In this document: one piece after another, positions 1 to 5,306 of the stretch
How the letters are laid out: each line of letters starts with the position of its first letter
How positions within the stretch are numbered: position 1 is the stretch's first letter
Source of the DNA: Gemmatimonadota bacterium
Lineage (GTDB): Bacteria > Gemmatimonadota > Gemmatimonadetes > Gemmatimonadales > GWC2-71-9
Reading direction: 5' to 3'
DNA length: 7,179 nt
Assembly: GCA_016880225.1 (NCBI GenBank)
Contig: JAEHDT010000045.1
Span: forward strand, 1 to 7,179
The notes under the pieces: model-generated
What the model saw: only the letters and a program-made list of their open reading frames with translations
What the model was told of the DNA's origin: nothing
Databases searched by the model: none
Program-made: the position numbers and the translations under genes

Positions 1-43
1 CCTGAAAACGATCAGCAAGATGGTGCTGAAAACGCTGAGCTAG
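1..43 (+). CDS. 3' end of an unidentified upstream gene
   Basis: Only the last 13 codons and a TAG stop (41-43) are present, in the frame beginning at base 2. The residues read LKTISKMVLKTLS, a basic, Leu/Lys-rich tail with no recognisable motif, so no family can be named. The stop codon overlaps the Shine-Dalgarno sequence of pgsA (42-49) and lies 10 bases before its start. The gene is therefore probably the preceding member of the same transcription unit. That this is coding at all rests on the open frame and this close junction. Confidence 0.5.
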   Translation, partial: LKTISKMVLKTLS

Positions 44-53
44 GAGAGGTTCG

Positions 54-695
54 TTGCGCTGGACCCTGCCCAACATCCTCACCCTCGCGCGCATCTGCCT
101 CACGCCCGTCATCGCCCTGCTGCCGTTTATCCAGGGGTACTGGCCGAAGGTGATCGCCTTCCTCATCTTCCTCGCCGCCGGCGCCTCGGATGTCGTAGAC
201 GGCTATCTGGCGCGGCGCTACAACGCGGTCAGCGAGCTGGGCCAGCTGCTCGACCCCATCGCCGACAAGCTGCTGCTGTTCGCCACATTGATCCCGATCT
301 TCTGGCTCACCCGGCACCCCACCATCCTGGTGGACTACCGCATCCCGTGGTGGGGGAGCTTCCCGGTGTGGGTGGCGCTGCTGCTCGTGGGACGGGAGCT
401 CCTGATCACGGCGTTCCGCTTCTTCGCGAAGCGGCGCGGGGTCGTGATCCCTGCGATGGGCGCGGGGAAGCTCAAGGCGGTCGTGCAAAACGTGTTCATC
501 GGGGCGACGCTGTTCTGGTTCGCATGGAAGGACGCGCTCGCGACCCACGCCTTTGCCGGGTGGTTCCGGACTTTTTGGGACGAGTTCCATGGCGCCGTGG
601 TGGCCCTGACGCTCGCCGGAGCGATTTTCCTCACCGTGTACTCGCTGATCGTGTACCTGTACCGTTACCGCGCGCTCTTCAAGGGCGGCGGGTGA
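54..695 (+). CDS. pgsA: CDP-diacylglycerol--glycerol-3-phosphate 3-phosphatidyltransferase
   Basis: PgsA makes phosphatidylglycerophosphate and CMP from CDP-diacylglycerol and glycerol-3-phosphate in the inner membrane, the committed step to phosphatidylglycerol and cardiolipin. The 213-residue protein carries the complete CDP-alcohol phosphatidyltransferase signature D46-x2-D49-G50-x2-A53-R54-x8-G63-x3-D67-x3-D71. These Asp residues bind the catalytic metal ions in the family. The N-terminus (TLPNILTLARI) and the segment around residues 113-145 (GRELLITAFR, then GKLKAVVQN) are typical of PgsA rather than of phosphatidylserine or cardiolipin synthases. Several hydrophobic segments (about 10-28, 32-45, 72-86, 103-122, 145-158, 181-203) fit a polytopic membrane enzyme. 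The start is TTG at 54, the only in-frame start before the conserved N-terminus, with AGGAGAGG at 42-49 four bases upstream. The stop overlaps the cinA start. Confidence 0.95.
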   Translation: MRWTLPNILTLARICLTPVIALLPFIQGYWPKVIAFLIFLAAGASDVVDGYLARRYNAVSELGQLLDPIADKLLLFATLIPIFWLTRHPTILVDYRIPWWGSFPVWVALLLVGRELLITAFRFFAKRRGVVIPAMGAGKLKAVVQNVFIGATLFWFAWKDALATHAFAGWFRTFWDEFHGAVVALTLAGAIFLTVYSLIVYLYRYRALFKGGG

Positions 696-1939
696 AGCTC
701 GAAGTCCTCACCATCGGTACCGAGCTCTTGCTCGGTCACACCGTGGACACGAATGCGGCCGAGCTGGGCCGGGCGTTCGCGGCCGCGGGCGCCGAGATCA
801 CGCGCCGCACCACCGTTCCCGACCGGCCCGAGGCCATCCGCGTGGCGGTCGCGGAGGCGCTTGAGCGCACCGGCTTCGTGATCACAACCGGCGGCTTGGG
901 GCCCACCAGCGACGACATGACCAAGACCGTGGTGGCCGAGCTGCTCGGCAAGCGGCTCGTGCTCGACGCGCCGCTGCTCGCGAGCATCAAGGCGCGGTTC
1001 GATCGGATGAACCGCGTCATGCCCGCCATCAACCGTACCCAGGCCGAGATCCCGGAAGGCGCCACGATCCTCGCCAACCCGCGCGGTACCGCCCCCGGGC
1101 TGTGGGTGCAGGACGGGCGGGGCCGGGTGGTCGTGCTGCTGCCCGGCGTGCCGCGCGAGATGCGGGGGCTCCTGGTCGAGGAAGTGCTGCCGCGGCTGCT
1201 CGAGCGCCAGGGAGGATCGCACGCCGTGGTGCGGTCGCGCACGGTGCGCACCACCGGCGTCTCGGAGTCGGCCGTGGCGGAGCGCGTCGGATCGATCGAG
1301 CCCGACATCGCGCCGCTCACCCTGGCCTACCTGCCGTCCGTGGACGGCGTGGACCTGCGGATCACCGCGTGGGGCCTCCCGCCGGCGGAGGCGGACGCAC
1401 GGCTTGCGGCCGCGGCAGAGCGCCTCAGGGCTGCGGCGGGCGAGCACGGCTACGGCACGGACGACGCCGATCTCGCCGCCGTGGTGTTGGATGCGTTGCG
1501 ACGCGGGCGCCATCGCCTCGGTATCGCCGAGTCGTGCACCGGCGGATTGGTCGCCGAGCGCATCACCAATGTTCCCGGGGCGTCGGACACGTTCATCGGC
1601 GGCGTCGTCGCCTACGCCGACGTGATCAAGACCGCGGCGCTTAAGGTGCCGCTCGAAATCCTCGAAGCCCACGGTGCGGTCTCCGAGCAGACGGTGCGAG
1701 CCATGGCGGAGGGAGCGCAGCGGCTCTTCTCAGCCGACGCGGGGCTCGCGGTGACGGGAATCGCGGGTCCAGGCGGTGGGACGCCCGACAAGCCGGTGGG
1801 AACCGTCTGGCTCGCCGCCCGCGTGCACACCACGACGCGGGCGGTGAAGCGCGTGTTCCCGGGCGATCGCCGTGAGATTCGCGCCCGCGCCGCGCAGGCG
1901 GCCCTCGACCTGCTCCGTCGGCTGCTCGCCGAGTCGTAG
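692..1939 (+). CDS. cinA: CinA family protein: MoaB-like domain plus nicotinamide-nucleotide amidohydrolase domain
   Basis: A 415-residue, full-length two-domain CinA. The N-terminal molybdopterin-binding-like domain (about 1-170) has ITTGGLGPTSDD at 64-75 and is linked to ADP-ribose pyrophosphatase activity in characterised homologues. The C-terminal CinA/PncC domain (about 260-412) has ESCTGG at 280-285, whose Ser is the expected nucleophile for NMN deamidation, and the conserved GIAGPGGG at 356-363 followed by PVGTVW at 368-373. Both halves look intact, so a role in recycling or clearing damaged pyridine nucleotides is likely. The old competence/damage-inducible name does not prove a role in DNA uptake. 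The start is GTG at 692-694, giving the typical N-terminus KLEVLTIGTELLLG. The open frame extends upstream to 347, but that part is a shadow of pgsA. The GTGA overlap with the pgsA stop suggests translational coupling; pgsA-cinA adjacency is common in bacteria. Confidence 0.95.
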   Translation: MKLEVLTIGTELLLGHTVDTNAAELGRAFAAAGAEITRRTTVPDRPEAIRVAVAEALERTGFVITTGGLGPTSDDMTKTVVAELLGKRLVLDAPLLASIKARFDRMNRVMPAINRTQAEIPEGATILANPRGTAPGLWVQDGRGRVVVLLPGVPREMRGLLVEEVLPRLLERQGGSHAVVRSRTVRTTGVSESAVAERVGSIEPDIAPLTLAYLPSVDGVDLRITAWGLPPAEADARLAAAAERLRAAAGEHGYGTDDADLAAVVLDALRRGRHRLGIAESCTGGLVAERITNVPGASDTFIGGVVAYADVIKTAALKVPLEILEAHGAVSEQTVRAMAEGAQRLFSADAGLAVTGIAGPGGGTPDKPVGTVWLAARVHTTTRAVKRVFPGDRREIRARAAQAALDLLRRLLAES

Positions 1940-2755
1940 ATGCCCGCCTTCGTCGCGCCCGACGGCACCCAGCTCATCTACGACTTGTACGAGGCGGCGG
2001 CGCCGCGCGCCGCCGTGCTGCTGCTCCACGGCTGGTCCGATCACGCGGGGCGCTGGCGCGAGGCGGGCGAGCGGTTGCGCGACGCCGGCTACTCGGCATA
2101 CGCGCTCGACATGCGCGGGCACGGTCGCTCTGGAGGGCGCCGCGGGCATCTGTCGCGCTTCAGCCAGCTGCTGGGGGACCTGCAGGCGTTCCGCCGCGTG
2201 GTGCGGCTCCGCACCGAGCGCCCCCAGGTTCTGGTGGGCATCTCGTTCGGAGGGCTCGTGGCCCTCCGTTACCTGGAGACCCAGCCGAGCGATCCGATCA
2301 GCGGCGCTGTGGTGGTGTCCCCGTGGTTCGGGCTCGCCTTCCGGCCGCCCGCCTGGAAGCTCCTCGCCGGCCGGGTGCTCGCCGATCTGTGGCCCACCCT
2401 GCCGATCCCCGCGCGCATCGATGCCGACGCGCTGAGCCGCGACCCGGCGGTGAATCAGGCGTACGCCGCCGACCCCGCGGCGCACAGCGTGATGACACCG
2501 GGGGCGTGGCGTGAGATTCAATGGGCCCAGCGCGCCGTGGCGGCCGACGGCTATCGGATCGAGTCGCCACTCCTGTTCCTGCTCGCCGGCGAGGACCGTG
2601 TTGTGGACGCGCACCTGGCGCGGGCGTTCGCCGACAGCCTCAAGAGCGCCGTGCGCGTGCGTTGGTATCCCGAGATGTACCACGAGGTGCTGCACGACCC
2701 GCAGCGCGATGTGGCGTTCGACGACCTCACCGCGTTTCTCGCGGGCCGGCTGTAA
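1940..2755 (+). CDS. Alpha/beta hydrolase, lysophospholipase / monoacylglycerol lipase-like
   Basis: A 271-residue serine hydrolase of the Hydrolase_4 (serine aminopeptidase S33) group. Visible elements are the oxyanion segment LLLHGWSDH (28-35), the DMRGHGRSGGRRGH block (57-70) typical of monoacylglycerol lipases, the nucleophile elbow G100-I-S102-F-G104-G, the acid in AGEDRVVD (D219) and the catalytic His in MYHEVLHD (H248). The full triad is therefore present. The elbow reads GISFGG rather than the usual GHSMGG, still within GxSxG. The likely substrate is a lysophospholipid, monoacylglycerol or other carboxyl ester; the sequence alone does not fix it. No signal peptide is visible, so it is probably cytosolic. 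ATG 1940 follows the cinA TAG with no intervening base, which implies translational coupling. Being in a run with pgsA suggests, but does not prove, lipid turnover. Confidence 0.88.
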   Translation: MPAFVAPDGTQLIYDLYEAAAPRAAVLLLHGWSDHAGRWREAGERLRDAGYSAYALDMRGHGRSGGRRGHLSRFSQLLGDLQAFRRVVRLRTERPQVLVGISFGGLVALRYLETQPSDPISGAVVVSPWFGLAFRPPAWKLLAGRVLADLWPTLPIPARIDADALSRDPAVNQAYAADPAAHSVMTPGAWREIQWAQRAVAADGYRIESPLLFLLAGEDRVVDAHLARAFADSLKSAVRVRWYPEMYHEVLHDPQRDVAFDDLTAFLAGRL

Positions 2756-2778
2756 CCACCGGCACCCGCTGCCCGTAG

Positions 2779-2806
2779 GTCGAGCGCGCCCGGCCGCCCG
2801 CTCGAC
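2779..2806. promoter_or_regulatory. Inverted repeat after the hydrolase gene, overlapping the grpE -35 box
   Basis: GTCGAGCG (2779-2786) and CGCTCGAC (2799-2806) form a perfect 8-bp inverted repeat with a 12-base GC-rich spacer. It lies 23 bases after the hydrolase stop. No T-run follows, so it is not a canonical intrinsic terminator, though it may still end the pgsA-cinA-hydrolase transcript. The right arm contains the putative -35 hexamer of the grpE promoter except its last base, so an operator role is equally possible. It does not match CIRCE (TTAGCACTC-N9-GAGTGCTAA) or the HspR HAIR site (CTTGAGT-N7-ACTCAAG). Confidence 0.45.
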
Positions 2807-2830
2807 AGGCCAGGTGTGCGCGGCTATCTT
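2802..2830 (+). promoter_or_regulatory. Candidate sigma-70 type promoter for grpE-dnaJ
   Basis: TCGACA at 2802-2807 matches the -35 consensus TTGACA in five of six positions. TATCTT at 2825-2830 matches TATAAT in four of six, and the spacer is 17 bases. An AT-richer patch (about 2825-2850) follows in an otherwise very GC-rich region. Transcription would start near 2837 and give a leader of about 90 bases before grpE. I see no clear heat-shock sigma-32 promoter (CTTGAAA with CCCCAT). This is a consensus match only. Confidence 0.45.
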
Positions 2831-2927
2831 CTTGTGACATAGTAATTTCCGAACTCGACCCGGCCGGGACCCAGCCAAAACGGCGCAGGCCAGGCGGCAT
2901 ATCGGTTGCGAACGAAGCGCACGACCC

Positions 2928-3503
2928 ATGGATGAGAAACAGCAGCGGCCCCAGGTGCCGGCACAGCCGGACGAGCCCGACCCGCCGTCGTCCGGTGCGC
3001 TGATCGAGCCGCCGGAAGAGGCGGTACTGCGCCTCGAGAGCGAGGTCGCCGATCTCAAGGACAAATACCTCCGGCTCGCGGCCGAATACGACAACTTTCG
3101 CAAGCGCAGTCTCAAGGAGCGCACCGAGCTGTGGGGACGTGCTCAGATGGATCTGTTGCAGCGGCTGGTGGACGCGCTCGACGACCTGGCACGGTTCGCG
3201 CACGTGGACCCGGCCGGGACCGATGCCAAGACGATCCACGACGGCGTGGACATGGTGGACCGCAAGCTCTGGAAGGAGCTCGAGGCTGTGGGCGTCACGC
3301 GCGTCGAGCAGGTCGGAGTCCCGTTCGACCCCAACCTGCACGAGGCGGTGACCACGCGGCCCGCCGACCATGCGGCGGAGGATCACACGGTGGGCGCGGT
3401 GCTACAGCCTGGGTACCGGATGGGTGGCGTGCTGATCCGGCCGGCGCGGGTGGTGGTGCTGACCTGGGCGGGGGACGAGGACAGGGGGAAGACGGAAGCG
3501 TAG
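2928..3503 (+). CDS. grpE: Nucleotide exchange factor GrpE
   Basis: GrpE releases ADP from DnaK so that the Hsp70 cycle can continue; it acts as a cytosolic dimer. The 191-residue protein has a disordered Pro/Glu-rich N-terminus (1-30) and a long helix, probably coiled coil (about 30-80), including KYLRLAAEYDNFRKR (46-60). The C-terminal beta domain carries the family signature VPFDPNLHEAV (131-141) and PGYRMGGVLIRPARVVV (161-177). Length is normal. ATG 2928 is the first in-frame start giving a usual GrpE N-terminal tail; no strong Shine-Dalgarno is visible before it. It abuts dnaJ directly, forming a co-chaperone pair, but no dnaK or hrcA is in the window. Confidence 0.95.
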   Translation: MDEKQQRPQVPAQPDEPDPPSSGALIEPPEEAVLRLESEVADLKDKYLRLAAEYDNFRKRSLKERTELWGRAQMDLLQRLVDALDDLARFAHVDPAGTDAKTIHDGVDMVDRKLWKELEAVGVTRVEQVGVPFDPNLHEAVTTRPADHAAEDHTVGAVLQPGYRMGGVLIRPARVVVLTWAGDEDRGKTEA

Positions 3504-4589
3504 ATGGCGGCCCAGCGGGACTACTACCAGACCCTCGGCGTGCCCGAGAGCGCCACGACCGACGAGATCAAGAAGGCGTTCCGCCGGCTCGCCAAGCAGT
3601 ATCACCCCGACCGCAACCCCAACAATCCGCAGGCCGCCGAGCGCTTCAAGGAAATCAACGAGGCGCACGACGTGCTGAGCGACGCGGACAAGCGGAAGAA
3701 GTACGACCAGTTGCGGCGCTACGGCGCGTACGCGGGCGCGGGGCGGGGGTTCGGCGGCCCGTCGTCCCCGGGCGGGCCGACCGAAGGCTCGGACTTCGAC
3801 CTGTCGGACCTGGGGTCGTTCGGCGGGCTGGGTGACATCTTCTCCTCGATCTTCGGCCGGCGCGGCGGCGGGACGCGGGGCGACGAGGAAGAAGAGATCG
3901 AGACCGCGGTCTCGATCCCGTTCCGCGTGGCGGCGCTCGGGGGCAAGATCCCCGTCACGCTCACGCTGCCGCAGGTGTGTCCGACGTGCGGCGGCTCCGG
4001 AGGCGCACCGGGAGCGACGTTCTCGACGTGCCCCGAGTGCCGGGGGCGGGGCACGATCTCGTTCGGGCAGGGAGGCTTCGCCGTGCAGCGGCCGTGCCCC
4101 GTGTGTCGGGGCCGCGGCAAGGTGCCGTCGCAACGCTGTCCCACCTGTCAGGGCTCGGGCGAGGTGCGGCTCGAGAAGCGGCTCACGATCACGATCCCGC
4201 CAGGAACGGAAGACGGGACGCGCCTCCGCCTCAGGGGCCAGGGAGCGAGGGGCCGGGGCGACGTGGTGGTCGCGATCCAGGTCGAGCCCGATCGCTTCTT
4301 CCGCCGCGAGGGCCTCGACGTGATCGGCGTCGTGCCGGTCAACCTCGCGCAGGCGCTGCTCGGCTCCAAGATCAAGGTGCGCACGCTCGATGGGAAACGC
4401 GTGGTGCTGAAAGTGCCCCCCGGCACCCAACACGGCCAGAAGTTCCGGATTCCCGAGCAGGGGATCGAGCGCAACGGGCGGCGGGGCGATCAGTACGTGG
4501 AGATCCATGTGCAGATTCCCGAGCAGCTCTCGCCCGAGCAACAAGCGGCGCTGCGGGAGTTCGCCGAGAAGAGCGGGATGAAGTACTAG
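3504..4589 (+). CDS. dnaJ: Chaperone protein DnaJ (type I, Hsp40)
   Basis: DnaJ delivers unfolded proteins to DnaK and stimulates its ATPase. The 361-residue protein has all type I parts in order. The J domain (about 5-70) has H34-P35-D36 in its loop. A short Gly/Phe-rich linker (about 74-122) contains SDLGSFGGLGDIFSSIFG. An acidic EEEEIE stretch (128-133) comes next, followed by the zinc region with four CxxCxGxG repeats: C159/C162, C176/C179, C198/C201 and C212/C215. The C-terminal substrate-binding domains carry LRLRGQGARGRGD and the DGKRVVLKVPPGTQHGQKFR block. Length is slightly below the common 370-380 because of the short linker. ATG 3504 follows the grpE TAG without a gap, and GGGGGAAG at 3484-3491 with GGAAG at 3494-3498 can serve as the ribosome site. 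The 3' end overlaps the opposing acetyltransferase by 4 bases. Confidence 0.96.
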   Translation: MAAQRDYYQTLGVPESATTDEIKKAFRRLAKQYHPDRNPNNPQAAERFKEINEAHDVLSDADKRKKYDQLRRYGAYAGAGRGFGGPSSPGGPTEGSDFDLSDLGSFGGLGDIFSSIFGRRGGGTRGDEEEEIETAVSIPFRVAALGGKIPVTLTLPQVCPTCGGSGGAPGATFSTCPECRGRGTISFGQGGFAVQRPCPVCRGRGKVPSQRCPTCQGSGEVRLEKRLTITIPPGTEDGTRLRLRGQGARGRGDVVVAIQVEPDRFFRREGLDVIGVVPVNLAQALLGSKIKVRTLDGKRVVLKVPPGTQHGQKFRIPEQGIERNGRRGDQYVEIHVQIPEQLSPEQQAALREFAEKSGMKY

Positions 4590-5020
4590 AGCGCGAGGGC
4601 CATGACCAGCGCGCTCGCGGGACAGGCGGTCGTGAACTCGGTGGACTGCAGCACGGCGGGCTCCACGCTCGCTCGCGTGACGACCTCGAAGCCGAACTTC
4701 GGGAAGAACTGCGCGGCCGTCTCCGTGAGGAGATACACCGTGCGCACGCCGCCGCCGCGGGCGAGCGCGAGGGCTGCGCTGGTGAGCGCCTGACCGACTC
4801 CCCGGCCGCGCAGCGGCGCGGCGACCGCGACCGAGCGCAGCAGGGCGGCGCGTCCATACAGCTCGAGCGCGGCGCAGCCTACGAGGCGTCCCCGGTCGTG
4901 CGCCACGAGCGTCGTCGCGAGGTGCTCGTCCAGGCCGGCGCGCGGTAGCCCGTTGGCGTCGAGCAGCGCGAAGACGGCGGCGAGGTCCGCCGGGGCGGCG
5001 GGGGCGATGTCGGGTGTCAT
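4586..5020 (-). CDS. arsN2: GNAT acetyltransferase, ArsN2-like
   Basis: A 144-residue GCN5-related N-acetyltransferase. Motif A reads LLRSVAVAAPLRGRGVG (60-76), with the acetyl-CoA pyrophosphate loop R71-G-R-G-V-G76. Several blocks match my memory of the family annotated as arsenic resistance N-acetyltransferase ArsN2: GLPRAGLDEHL (24-34), LVGCAALELYG (46-56), VYLLTETAAQFFPKFGF (95-111) and the C-terminal ACPASALVM (132-140). Arsenic-related members acetylate organoarsenicals such as arsinothricin, but many homologues are uncharacterised. No other arsenic gene (arsR, arsB, arsC, arsM) lies nearby, so the substrate here is open. The start is the ATG complementary to 5018-5020; no good Shine-Dalgarno precedes it, so translation may be leaderless or weak. 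The stop (complement of 4586-4588) lies inside the dnaJ end. The two genes converge, and no terminator separates them. Confidence 0.85.
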   Translation of the reverse strand: MTPDIAPAAPADLAAVFALLDANGLPRAGLDEHLATTLVAHDRGRLVGCAALELYGRAALLRSVAVAAPLRGRGVGQALTSAALALARGGGVRTVYLLTETAAQFFPKFGFEVVTRASVEPAVLQSTEFTTACPASALVMALAL

Positions 5021-5038
5021 GTTGCGCGCGTGCAGCCC

Positions 5039-5067
5039 TTGCTCGGCGGTGCGGCCCGTGGTAGTGT
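5039..5067 (+). promoter_or_regulatory. Possible weak promoter upstream of the tRNA-Asn region
   Basis: TTGCTC (5039-5044) and TAGTGT (5062-5067) are separated by 17 bases. The -35 keeps TTG and the -10 keeps the TAnnnT frame important for sigma-70 contact. Each matches only about half of the consensus, so this is weak. A start near 5074-5077 would put the first base at or next to the ATG of the small open frame at 5077, making it leaderless. It would serve the tRNA-Asn and perhaps the following gene. Confidence 0.25.
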
Positions 5068-5076
5068 GTAGGCCCT

Positions 5077-5142
5077 ATGCTGACGTTCGCCGATCTGGGC
5101 ACGAATCGCAACCGGAACAACGCCGGGGGGTCGGGGGCGTAG
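5077..5142 (+). CDS. Possible 21-residue Asn-rich leader peptide
   Basis: A short closed frame from ATG 5077 to TAG 5140-5142; an in-frame TAG at 5062-5064 rules out an earlier start. The middle reads GTNRNRNN, with Asn codons at 5104, 5110, 5116 and 5119, that is four Asn among seven codons. The end is Gly-rich (AGGSGA). It lies 62 bases before tRNA-Asn, with a strong hairpin in between. It has no strong Shine-Dalgarno (only AGG at 5070-5072), so it would be leaderless or poorly translated. An attenuation leader is the attractive reading; chance is the alternative. No homology is claimed. Confidence 0.25.
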   Translation: MLTFADLGTNRNRNNAGGSGA

Positions 5143-5162
5143 CGTTCTGAGCCGTGCTCGAA

Positions 5163-5196
5163 CGCGCCCCCGGCACCGAGCGGTTCCGGGGGCGCG
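5163..5196 (+). terminator. Strong GC hairpin just before tRNA-Asn
   Basis: CGCGCCCCCGG (5163-5173) and CCGGGGGCGCG (5186-5196) form a perfect 11-bp stem. Inside the 12-base loop, ACC (5175-5177) can also pair with GGT (5182-5184) over GAGC. It ends 8 bases before the tRNA. The following bases (GTCACTCTT) contain no real T-run, so termination is uncertain. It could be a terminator or attenuator, a pause site, or a processing element of the tRNA precursor. The stem itself is clear; its role is inferred. Confidence 0.4.
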
Positions 5197-5204
5197 GTCA
5201 CTCT

Positions 5205-5277
5205 TGGGGTGTAGGTCAACTGGCAGACCGCCCGGCTGTTAACCGGGAAGTTGGAGGTTCGAGTCCTCCCGCCCCAG
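5205..5277 (+). tRNA. tRNA-Asn (anticodon GTT)
   Basis: A complete 73-base cloverleaf. The acceptor arm TGGGGTG (5205-5211) pairs with CGCCCCA (5270-5276) with one G-T pair, followed by discriminator G5277. The D arm is GGTC/GACC with loop AACTGGCA. The anticodon stem CCCGG/CCGGG encloses loop CTGTTAA (5236-5242) with anticodon GTT at 5238-5240, which reads Asn codons AAC and AAT. The variable loop is AAGTT. The T arm GGAGG/CCTCC carries TTCGAGT. CCA is not encoded (GTTC follows), so the 3' end must be added by a nucleotidyltransferase. Nothing suggests a degenerate or partial copy, and no integrase lies nearby. Confidence 0.97.
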
Positions 5278-5306
5278 TTCTCCCCCGGCTCCACGCCGGA
5301 ACCCGC

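Noticed and set aside
347..691. Upstream extension of the cinA open frame.
   Set aside because: It lies wholly over pgsA in another frame, and the conserved CinA N-terminus begins at GTG 692.
665..1672. Minus-strand open frame of 335 codons opposite cinA.
   Set aside because: The plus frame encodes an intact CinA with both domain motifs; the antisense product shows no motif.
2857..3221. A 15-base repeat (GACCCGGCCGGGACC) at 2857-2871 in the grpE leader and again at 3207-3221 inside grpE, with a CCCGGCCGGG palindrome.
   Set aside because: In sequence this GC-rich one chance pair of this length is not surprising; the second copy is ordinary grpE coding sequence and no third copy was seen.
4589..4616. 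Inverted repeat GAGCGCG / CGCGCTC just past the dnaJ stop, a possible terminator.
   Set aside because: The stem is only 7 bp with a 14-base loop, lacks a T-run on either side, and lies in conserved acetyltransferase coding sequence.
5205..5277. tRNA-Asn as an integration site for a genomic island.
   Set aside because: No integrase, no duplicated 3' tRNA fragment and no composition shift are visible downstream within the window.
5285..5299. Small hairpin CCGGC / GCCGG between the tRNA and the pilin-like gene.
   Set aside because: A 5-bp stem without a T-run is too weak to call a terminator in this base composition.
5154..5306. N-terminal extension of the pilin-like protein through the tRNA gene.
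   Set aside because: It would translate the tRNA; ATG 5307 gives a normal membrane-anchor start.
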